Source of the DNA: Bradyrhizobium nivariense
GTDB taxonomy: Bacteria; Pseudomonadota; Alphaproteobacteria; Rhizobiales; Xanthobacteraceae
DNA length: 64,000 nt
NCBI RefSeq assembly: GCF_029846715.1
Contig: NZ_JARVWW010000002.1
Location: forward strand, 186,001 to 250,000
Direction of reading: 5' to 3'
A program made the translations under genes and the position numbers. Shown piece by piece: positions 7,481 through 14,410 of this stretch; position 1 is the stretch's first letter; every line of letters begins with the position of its first letter. The notes under the pieces were generated by a model, which saw only the letters and a list, made by a program, of their open reading frames with translations, did no database searches and was not told where the DNA came from.

Positions 7481-10011
7481 AACGACGTGCCGCCACCGAA
7501 CCTGAACTCCTGAACAATGTCGTACTTGCCCTTCGTGATCGGCACGGCATAGTCGAAGCGCAGCGGCCCGAACGGCGAGGCCCAGATCAGGCCGACTCCG
7601 ACCGACGAGCGCACCAGATTGCCGTCGTCATATTGCAGTCCGCAGGTCGGGCAGGCCTTGGTGTTGACCTCCCCGGTGGCCGTCCACGACGTCGGCCCCT
7701 GGTAGCCCCAGAGCGAGCCGGCATCGGCGTAGACCGCGCCCTTCAGGCCGACCTCCTCAGGCAGGAACCAGAACGGCATCTGCAATTCCATCGATGCGCC
7801 CCAGTATTTCGTGCCGCCGAGCGCATCCCCGCTCGCGCCCAAGCTCCAATAAGTGATGTCGCGCGGACCGATGCCGTTGGACGCGAAACCGCGCACGAGG
7901 TTCGGACCCATCTGGAAGTGATCCAGCATGCGCAGATCCTGGTTGCCGAGCTTGCTGAGGAGACCGCCCTGGAGATGGATGACGCTGACGATTTCGGAGA
8001 CGAGCGGCGTGTAGTACTTGGTGTCCAGGGCCGTCTTCAGATAGGTGACGTCGCCGCCGACGCCGGCGAAATCCTGCCGGAAGTCGATCAGCAACCCGTC
8101 CGTCGGGTTCTTGGTGTTGTCGAGCGTGTTGTAATTCAGCGTATAGCCGAGCGCCGAGGTCCAGGTCGCGCCGTTCGCCAGCTCTTTTCGGACCGGCAGG
8201 CTCGACTCGCCGTCGCCGTAGCAGCCATATCCATAGACGCCCGAATCCGTGGCGTTGGTCGGGTCCACACCGCCCAGAACGTTCTTGATGTAGGCCGGCG
8301 TCGGGTTGTACGCCAGCGACGTGTTCGAGGCGTTGTTGTTGCAATTGTTGTAGGCGCTGGCGAGCGTGATGCTCTGTTGATAGAGCGAATAGCGGAGCTG
8401 GAGCGACAGATCTTCACGCAACGCAAGGCCGATGCGCGGCGAGAAGCCCAGCGTCGTCACGCCGTAGCTGGTATAGCTGTTCGACAATTGCTGGCGCCAG
8501 TAGGTGTCGAATTCGAGCGCCATCCGGTAATCGAGCAGATAAGGCTCGACGAAGGACAGCGATATCCCGCGCGAATACTGGCCGTAGCTGACCGACGCCT
8601 TGGCGTAGAGCCCTTTGCCGAGCAGGTTGCGCTCGGAGATCGAGACTTCGGCCAGCGCGCCGTCGGTGGTGGAGTAGCCGCCCGAGATCGAGAAGTCGCC
8701 GGTCGATTTCTCTTCGATGTCGACGATCAGGATCACGCGGTCGCTCGACGAGCCGGGCTCGGTGACGATCTTGACGCTCTTGAAGTAGTCGAGGTTCTTC
8801 AGGCGCCGCTCGGCACGGTCGACCAGCGCGCGGTTATAGGCATCGCCCTCGGAGATGTCGAATTCGCGCCGGATCACGTAGTCGCGTGTGCGGGTGTTGC
8901 CGCGGAGGTTGATGCGCTCGATATAGGTCCGCGGGCCCTCGTCGACGTTGAACACGACCGACACCGTGTGTGCTTCGAAGTTGCGGTCACCGCCCGGCCG
9001 CACCAGGGCGAAGGCATAGCCGCGGCGCGACGCCTCGACCTGCATCTCCTCGGTCGACTTCTCGACCGATTCGACGTTGTAGAGCGAGCCGACATTGACG
9101 CGCGAAAGGCTGCGCAGCGAGGCTGCGTCGAAATTGGCAATACTGGAGCGGAAATCGACCGAGCCGACACGGTACTGCTGACCTTCATCGATCTTGAAGG
9201 TAACGAGAAAGCCCTTCTTCTCCGGATCGTATTCGGTGAGCGCGGCCACGACCTGGACGTCGGCAAAACCGTTCTTGAGATAGAAGCGGCGGATCAGGTC
9301 GCGGTCGGCCTCGACCCTGTCCGGATCATAGATGTCGTTGTTGCCGAGGAAGCTGAGCAGATTGCTCTCGTGCGTCTTGATGACGTCGCGCAGGCGATAC
9401 GACGAGAAGGCGCTGTTGCCGATGAACTCGACCGATTTGACGCCGGTCTTGGCGCCCTCCTCGACCGTGAAGACGAGATCGACGCGGTTGTTCGGCTGCT
9501 CGATGACCTCAGGCGTGACGCGCACGTCGTAGCGGCCGGAGCGGCGGTAGATCTCGGCGATGCGCAGCGTGTCGGACTGCACCAGCGCCCGCGAGAAAGT
9601 CCCGCGCGGCTTGGACTGGATTTCGCTCGAGAGCTGCTCGTCCTTGATCTTCTTGTTGCCCTCGAAGGCAATGCGGCCGATCACCGGGTTTTCCACCACG
9701 GAGACGACGATCTGGCCACCGGCGCCGCGGTTGATCCTCACGTCCTGGAACAGGCCGGTCTCGATCAACGCCTTGAGGCCGTCGTCGATCGCGGGCTGAT
9801 CCAGGCGACCGCCCGGACCCGGCTTGAAATAGGAGCGAACCGTCTCGGCCTCAACGCGGCGGTTGCCTTCGATGACGATGGTCTCCGCGACTTGCGCGGC
9901 CGCCGGTTGCGGCAACAGGGCAAGCGGAAGTGAGCTTGCAATCGATACGCCGCTCATCACCACAACGATCAGCCAGGTCCGCAACAACGACTTTCCACAC
10001 CTCAAGAACAC
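7477..10011 (-). CDS. bamA: BamA-like outer-membrane assembly protein (Omp85 family)
   Basis: An 844-aa outer-membrane protein of BamA size. It has a signal peptide (cleavage near QPAAAQVAET), then a POTRA series beginning ETIVIEGNRRVEAETV, then a 16-strand barrel domain. The diagnostic loop-6 motif VRGF is at residues ~706-709, and the chain ends in Phe (FRFGGGTSF), the C-terminal signal of outer-membrane proteins. BamA inserts beta-barrel proteins into the outer membrane. The usual neighbours (rseP/mmpA upstream, lpxD-fabZ-lpxA downstream) are absent here, so this may be a paralogue. The start is GTG at 10011, with AGGTGAG very close; a later start is possible. It converges with the hydrolase gene. 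Confidence 0.9.
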   Translation of the reverse strand: MFLRCGKSLLRTWLIVVVMSGVSIASSLPLALLPQPAAAQVAETIVIEGNRRVEAETVRSYFKPGPGGRLDQPAIDDGLKALIETGLFQDVRINRGAGGQIVVSVVENPVIGRIAFEGNKKIKDEQLSSEIQSKPRGTFSRALVQSDTLRIAEIYRRSGRYDVRVTPEVIEQPNNRVDLVFTVEEGAKTGVKSVEFIGNSAFSSYRLRDVIKTHESNLLSFLGNNDIYDPDRVEADRDLIRRFYLKNGFADVQVVAALTEYDPEKKGFLVTFKIDEGQQYRVGSVDFRSSIANFDAASLRSLSRVNVGSLYNVESVEKSTEEMQVEASRRGYAFALVRPGGDRNFEAHTVSVVFNVDEGPRTYIERINLRGNTRTRDYVIRREFDISEGDAYNRALVDRAERRLKNLDYFKSVKIVTEPGSSSDRVILIVDIEEKSTGDFSISGGYSTTDGALAEVSISERNLLGKGLYAKASVSYGQYSRGISLSFVEPYLLDYRMALEFDTYWRQQLSNSYTSYGVTTLGFSPRIGLALREDLSLQLRYSLYQQSITLASAYNNCNNNASNTSLAYNPTPAYIKNVLGGVDPTNATDSGVYGYGCYGDGESSLPVRKELANGATWTSALGYTLNYNTLDNTKNPTDGLLIDFRQDFAGVGGDVTYLKTALDTKYYTPLVSEIVSVIHLQGGLLSKLGNQDLRMLDHFQMGPNLVRGFASNGIGPRDITYWSLGASGDALGGTKYWGASMELQMPFWFLPEEVGLKGAVYADAGSLWGYQGPTSWTATGEVNTKACPTCGLQYDDGNLVRSSVGVGLIWASPFGPLRFDYAVPITKGKYDIVQEFRFGGGTSF

Positions 10012-10293
10012 CTCACCTGCTCTGAAACGAAACGGCTGTGTCCGCCGTGTGGCTTTGAGATTGCTGTACTGTTTCCGGTCGTTGAATTTGATTGATCGAT
10101 CAGCCGTGTGAGCGGCGCGGCTACGACGACCGCGCGCACTGTCGGCGGGCGACTGGCCGACATGGAAGCAGCCCGCACACGCGGCCTGCCGCTACAGACG
10201 TTCAGCAACATCGCGCAACGTTCGAATTCTTTACAGACGCCCAAGCTGGTGCGAGAGGCGACGGCACCAGGAACTCGCATGGGGTATTTGCCG

Positions 10294-10662
10294 ATGAACG
10301 CGATTGTCATGACCAGAACGGTGCTGGTCGCCCTCCTCGCCTCGACCCTCTCCGCTCATGCCGCGACGGCGGACAAGCGCGACCGACAACAGGCGACAGA
10401 GAGCGCGGTCTACGACTACGGTCCGCGCGGTCCCAACCGTTCCTACCGGTCCGGTCCGGGCACCCGCATCTATGTGAGCAAACGGTCCTGGCTGGATGGC
10501 GGCACCGAGGTGCTGCCGGGCGAGCGCAAATTCACCGACTACGCGCTGCCGCCCGGCGCCTCGTTTGCCCGCGGCAACAACAACCGGCCACTCGACCGCC
10601 AACCCCTGAGCCCCGACTCGGATCTGGGCGGATTTGCGCAGAGGATTCCGATTGCGTGGTGA
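10294..10662 (+). CDS. Small secreted protein of unknown function
   Basis: A ~122-aa protein. An N-terminal signal peptide (VLVALLASTLSAHAATADK) is followed by a basic, glycine- and proline-rich mature part (VYDYGPRGPNRSYRSGPGTR) with no domain I recognise. The ATG at 10294 is chosen because it starts just before the signal sequence; ATG 10309 is equally possible, and a longer reading from 10108 puts 60 residues before the signal and is unlikely. It is divergent from bamA across ~280 bp. Similar short Tyr/Arg/Pro-rich exported proteins are common in Bradyrhizobium, but no function is known to me. Confidence 0.6.
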   Translation: MNAIVMTRTVLVALLASTLSAHAATADKRDRQQATESAVYDYGPRGPNRSYRSGPGTRIYVSKRSWLDGGTEVLPGERKFTDYALPPGASFARGNNNRPLDRQPLSPDSDLGGFAQRIPIAW

Positions 10663-10671
10663 GCGGATTCT

Positions 10672-10833
10672 CCCGTACGCGCTGCAACGCGCGAGCGTTG
10701 CTGCGCAGAGCCGGGACCCAGCAGCGACACGGTACAGTGAGGCGACATGGGCCCCGGCTCTGCAGCGCATCGCTGAACCGGACGATGCTTCGCATCGCCG
10801 GGATAGCGCTGCGCCGCGTCCGGGGCACGAGAG
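10672..10833. repeat. Dispersed palindromic repeat, copy A (second copy at 35651-35845)
   Basis: A ~160-bp block with blocks such as GACATGGGCCCCGGCTCTGC and CGGACGATGCTTCGCATCGC that recur almost unchanged at 35651-35845. It has inverted ends (CCCGTACGC near 10672 against GCGTCCGGG near 10818) and internal hairpins (GATGC TTC GCATC). I recognise it as a common Bradyrhizobium intergenic repeat. The apparent ORFs across it are not credible genes. Confidence 0.85.
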
Positions 10834-10862
10834 GAGAGTGAGGCGCACGCCCGCCTCCCCAT

Positions 10863-10973
10863 CGTCGTTGCGAGCGGAGCGAAGCAAATCCAGAATCCCG
10901 CCGCGGACAGACTCTGGATTGCTTCCGCCTTCGCTAAAGCTTCGGCGGACAAGTCGCTCTGCTCGCAATGACG
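10863..10973. repeat. Inverted intergenic repeat (TTGCGAGC...GCTCGCAA type)
   Basis: Two arms face each other: CGTTGCGAGCGGAGCGAAGC at the left and TCGCTCTGCTCGCAATGACG at the right, with the inner arms TCCAGAATC and GACTCTGGATTGCTTC. This is the widespread 'TTGCGAGCGAAGCGAAGCAATCCAG' intergenic element of many proteobacteria. Only one copy is present in the window. Confidence 0.75.
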
Positions 10974-11025
10974 GAGCAAGGGGCATCGTCATCATTCTCC
11001 AACAGGCATCTCAAGTGCACTCGTC

Positions 11026-11106
11026 GGATGGGTAGAGCGAAGCGAAACCCATCACGCTCGCGTCCGCACCGAAGCATGATGGGTTTCGCAAGGGCTCTAC
11101 CCATCC
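11026..11106. repeat. Inverted repeat (GGATGGGTAGAGC... type)
   Basis: GGATGGGTAGAGC with GCGAAACCCATCA (11026-11054) is mirrored by TGATGGGTTTCGC with GCTCTACCCATCC (11077-11106). This makes a near-perfect ~28-bp stem with an internal bulge. It is another dispersed intergenic element and adjoins the 640-bp repeat. Confidence 0.75.
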
Positions 11107-11117
11107 TACGGCATCCG

Positions 11118-11758
11118 GACACACCTTCGCATCCTCGCGGCGCGTTTCGCCCGAGTTTTGCTTCGTCGATCCACCCTCTTGTCCAAGAGGGCACAGGGAA
11201 GGCCGGGTGCCGGCTGGCACCCGCGGTCCGCTGCGCGAAAATGTAGCGCAAAAGAACCGCACAGCAGCATACAGGTGTAGCCAAATCACTCGGCCTTCCC
11301 TGCGCAGTGGCTTTACGGCTTATGCCGTGCTCTCCCGGGAGCCGAGTTCCTTTTGGCCTCCCTCGCCCTCACAGAAGTCGCGGACATCGCGCCGGTTGAC
11401 GCGAATGCCGCATCCGCAAAGGCTTGACCGTAGCAACGACGGCCAGGACCACACGGTTTTGCCGTACGCACGGCTCGCTGCTCACCATCGGTTTCGACGA
11501 ATTTGTGCACGTTGCCGCCGACCTGATGGCGAGACGAACCTGACAGCGCCGCTCATCCAGCACGAAGTTTTGGGCTCACGGAGAGCAATCCGCCCTGCCC
11601 CAGACCTCTCGCACCCGAACGCTGCCGCGTCCACCGCAAGCCCGGCTCGCGAAAATGACGACCACAAGATCGCCCCTCAAGAATGAGCCGGGATGGGCGA
11701 CACATACGCCGTTTCCGAATTTCGGTAAAGTGGAATATTTTCGTCAACGCGGCTTGAC
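11118..11758. repeat. 640-bp dispersed repeat, copy A (direct repeat of 35878-36517)
   Basis: By eye this block matches 35878-36517 from end to end at roughly 85-90% identity, in the same orientation. Near-identical stretches include CACAGGGAAGGCCGGGTGCC, CTTGACCGTAGCAACGACGG and AAGTGGAATATTTTCG. It carries a tight hairpin GGGTGCC-GGCT-GGCACCC (11205-11222) and longer-range arms CAGGGAAGGCCG (11194-11205) and CGGCCTTCCCTG (11291-11302). No ORF is conserved as a protein between the copies. The rest of the gap, 11759-11966, shows nothing further. Confidence 0.88.
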
Positions 11759-11966
11759 ACCGCGCAGGTCGGAGATGCTCCGGTGTTTTGCCCGACGGGC
11801 AGCCCACCGGCGCGCCGAGATGCCGGCAACGGACGAGAGGGCCTGCGCGTCCGCTTTGCAGCTATCGAAGATTGCCTGCGACAATTCGGGCACGCTGCGG
11901 ACATAAAGGCGCGGCAATCGCAGGGCTTGTCGATTCACTCTCGCCCTGCTTCCCCCCGGAGTTCCC

Positions 11967-13106
11967 ATGCCTTCTGCCGACACGCCGGCGACCCGCCTTG
12001 CGACCAGGCTTGCCTTCCTCGTCGCGGGGTTCGGCATCGCGTGCTGGGCACCGCTGGTGCCGTTCGCGAAGGCGCGGCTCGCCGTCGATGATGGTGTGCT
12101 CGGACTGCTCCTGCTCAGCCTCGGCATCGGCTCGGTCGTCGCGATGCTTCTGACCGGCATCATGAGCGCGCGCCATGGCAGCAAGCCGATCATCATTGCG
12201 GGCGGGCTCGGTCTCGCCCTGGTCCTGCCTCTGCTGGCAATCGCGAGCTCGCCGGCGACGCTGGCGCTGGTCCTCTTCGCGTTTGGCGCCGCGCTCGGCT
12301 CCATCGACGTCGCCATGAACATCCACGCGGTGGAGGTGGAGCGCGGCGCGGGACGTCCGCTGATGTCCGGCTTCCACGCGCTGTTCAGCATCGGCGGCTT
12401 CGCCGGATCCGCGCTGATGACCGCGCTGCTCTCGCTGCAACTCGATGCGCTCGCTTGCACGCTGATCTGCTCCGTCCTGATGCTGATCGCGATGCTGGTG
12501 ACCTGGCCGCGCCTGCTTCGTTCCGCGCAGGTGCAGGAAGGACCGCTGTTCGTGCTGCCGCATGGCTCCGTGCTCCTGCTCGCGCTGCTCGGCGCCATCA
12601 CCTTCCTCGTCGAGGGCGCGATGCTCGATTGGGGTGCGCTGCTCGTCATCGGCGCGGGCCTCGTCTCGGAGGCGCAAGGCGGGATCGGCTACATCGTGTT
12701 CTCGATCGCGATGACGGTGGGGCGGCTCGGCGGCGACGCCGTCGTCGCGCGCGTCGGAGACCGCACGACATTGTTCTGGGGCAGCCTCATTGCAATCGCG
12801 GGCTTCGTGGTCCTGCTCACGGCTGGCGTCGCAGCAATCGCCATCGGCGGCTTCCTGCTGATCGGCCTCGGCGCATCGAACCTCGTGCCAGTGCTGTTCC
12901 GCCGGGCGGCGAGGCAGACGGTGATGCCCACCGGGCTCGCCGTCGCGGCGATCACGACCGCCGGCTACGCCGGCATCCTCGTCGGCCCCGCCGGTGTCGG
13001 CTTCGTCGCACGTCTTGGCGGATTGCCGATGGCGTTCTGGCTGCTGGCCGCGCTGATGGGCCTCGTCACGCTGTCGGCGCGCATTGTTACGCGCACCGAC
13101 GCCTGA
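11967..13106 (+). CDS. MFS transporter, YbjJ/FucP-like
   Basis: A 379-aa inner-membrane protein with about 12 hydrophobic segments. The N-terminal half contains IACWAPLVPFAKARLAVDDG and GSIDVAMNIHAVEVERG, characteristic of the YbjJ-like branch of the major facilitator superfamily, whose substrates are mostly unknown. The ATG at 11967 has a GGAG-type ribosome site ~7 bp upstream. The gene stands alone: repeats lie before it, and the next gene converges 6 bp after its stop. A sugar or small organic solute is possible; substrate is not readable. Confidence 0.82.
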   Translation: MPSADTPATRLATRLAFLVAGFGIACWAPLVPFAKARLAVDDGVLGLLLLSLGIGSVVAMLLTGIMSARHGSKPIIIAGGLGLALVLPLLAIASSPATLALVLFAFGAALGSIDVAMNIHAVEVERGAGRPLMSGFHALFSIGGFAGSALMTALLSLQLDALACTLICSVLMLIAMLVTWPRLLRSAQVQEGPLFVLPHGSVLLLALLGAITFLVEGAMLDWGALLVIGAGLVSEAQGGIGYIVFSIAMTVGRLGGDAVVARVGDRTTLFWGSLIAIAGFVVLLTAGVAAIAIGGFLLIGLGASNLVPVLFRRAARQTVMPTGLAVAAITTAGYAGILVGPAGVGFVARLGGLPMAFWLLAALMGLVTLSARIVTRTDA

Positions 13107-13112
13107 GCGGCC

Positions 13113-14102
13113 TCACAAATTGCTCAGCCCGATCGATTTGATCACGGGCGCCAGGCTTGCCGATGTCGCCTCGACAATGCGCTGGAATTTGTCCGGGCTG
13201 GAATCGTTGTCGGGCTCCATGCCCTGGGCGCGATAGCTCGCCAGAAGCACCGTATCGGACATGGCGAGGCGCGTCGCCTGCGCGATCCGGTCGATGATCG
13301 CATCGTCGGTGTCCTTGGGCGCGAACAGACCGAACCATCCCTCATATCGGATGTCGGGCATGCCGGATTCGACGGCGGTCGGTACGTCAGGCGCACCGCT
13401 CAGCCGCCTTTCGGTGGTGACCGCCAGCAGCCTTATTTTCCCGGCTTGAGCCAGTTGCTGCAATTGAATGGACATGACGGCAATGACGAGCGATATCTGG
13501 CCGCTGACGAGGTCGTTGGTCGCCTGTGCGATGCCGCGATAGGGCACATGGACGATGTCCAGCGCGCCGGCCTGCTGCTTGAAGGATTCGCCGACCAGAT
13601 GATTTCCGGTCGCGATCCCCGGCGTGCCATAGGACAGCTTTCCCGGATTGGCTTTCGCATAGACGATCAGCTCGCGCAGGTTTGCGGCTTGCACCGCAGG
13701 ATGGATGGCGAAAACCAGCGCGCTGTTGATCAGGCGGTAGATGGCGCGGAAATCACCGACCGAGTAAGCGGGATTTGCCGACGTCAGCGGAATGATGACC
13801 TGCGTGCTGCCGTTGCCGAGCAGCAGCGAATAGCCGTCGGGCTCCTCGCGCGCGACCGCCGCGGTCCCGATCGCGCCGCCCGCACCGCCGATATATTCGA
13901 CGAAGGTCGGCCCGAGCAGCGACGACATCCTGTCCACCCAGGGGCGCCCGATCTGGTCACCCGATCCGCCGGCCCCGTAGGGAATCACCAGTCGAATGGG
14001 ACGAGACGGATAGTCGGCGGCTTGTCCGCTGCGGGGAAGTGCGGCGAGCGCCGCTGCGCCCGACAACCCATGGACGAATTGTCGCCGCGAGAAGGAAGCC
14101 AT
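13113..14102 (-). CDS. Tripartite tricarboxylate transporter-type (Bug family) substrate-binding protein
   Basis: A 329-aa periplasmic receptor. The ATG at 14102 starts a twin-arginine-like signal (SFSRRQFVHGLSG) with cleavage near SGQAADYPSR. The mature start YPSRPIRLVIPYGAGGSGD and the later PGKLSYGTPG and VPYRGIAQATNDLVSGQI are the hallmark blocks of the Bug/TctC family, which capture carboxylates and similar ligands. A longer frame up to 14177 lacks signal character and is rejected. No TctA or TctB membrane genes are nearby, so it is an orphan receptor, as is common in this family. Confidence 0.88.
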   Translation of the reverse strand: MASFSRRQFVHGLSGAAALAALPRSGQAADYPSRPIRLVIPYGAGGSGDQIGRPWVDRMSSLLGPTFVEYIGGAGGAIGTAAVAREEPDGYSLLLGNGSTQVIIPLTSANPAYSVGDFRAIYRLINSALVFAIHPAVQAANLRELIVYAKANPGKLSYGTPGIATGNHLVGESFKQQAGALDIVHVPYRGIAQATNDLVSGQISLVIAVMSIQLQQLAQAGKIRLLAVTTERRLSGAPDVPTAVESGMPDIRYEGWFGLFAPKDTDDAIIDRIAQATRLAMSDTVLLASYRAQGMEPDNDSSPDKFQRIVEATSASLAPVIKSIGLSNL

Positions 14103-14302
14103 GCTGGAATTCCGGAAGTCGGCAGTCAACGTTCGGCAGTCAATGTCGTGGCGGGACCAGATCCCGGAGCATGCCATCGCAGCAATCCGCCACAGTCAAT
14201 GCTCCATCCGGACGAGCCCCGGCGCCATCGCCTTGTCACCTCGGCCTAACTCCTTACTTTTCAAGCATTATTTCGGCGAGCCCGCGGACCCAAGCCGTCC
14301 GC

Positions 14303-14322
14303 GCAGGGCTTGTCAGCCCTGC
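14303..14322. promoter_or_regulatory. Hairpin in the spacer before the first STAND regulator
   Basis: GCAGGGCT (14303-14310) pairs perfectly with AGCCCTGC (14315-14322) over a TGTC loop. It lies ~90 bp before the regulator start and ~200 bp from the divergent Bug-family gene. There is no T-run, so it is not clearly a terminator. The rest of 14103-14410 holds the conserved leader listed next and nothing else I can identify. Confidence 0.4.
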
Positions 14323-14330
14323 CCACTGCT

Positions 14331-14367
14331 TTCGGCCAGTTTACTGTACGCCTCGTTCTGGTAGACC
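14331..14367 (+). promoter_or_regulatory. Conserved leader shared with the paralogue at 27570
   Basis: CCAGTTTACT (14336-14345), 10 unmatched bases, then TTCTGGTAGACC align without gaps to 27498-27529 before the paralogous regulator (CCAGTTTACT, 10 bases, TTCTGCTAGATC). The element ends 44 bp before this start and 41 bp before the other. It is likely the shared core promoter or an autoregulatory site. Confidence 0.55.
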
Positions 14368-14410
14368 AGAAAGTAATACTTTTTGACTCCCTTCCAGGGG
14401 GCGATGGCGC

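Noticed and set aside
7396..9933. An 845-codon open frame antisense to bamA
   Set aside because: Same cause as above; the product is Arg/Asp/Val-rich and without any recognisable domain.
10663..11906. Several 60-160-codon ORFs in the repeat block (also 35700-36560)
   Set aside because: They lie within dispersed repeats and are not conserved as reading frames between the two copies. Such ORFs are often mis-annotated as hypothetical genes.
14246..14260. A single CTAAC before the first STAND regulator
   Set aside because: No second box occurs at 10-bp spacing, so it is not counted with the other four sites.
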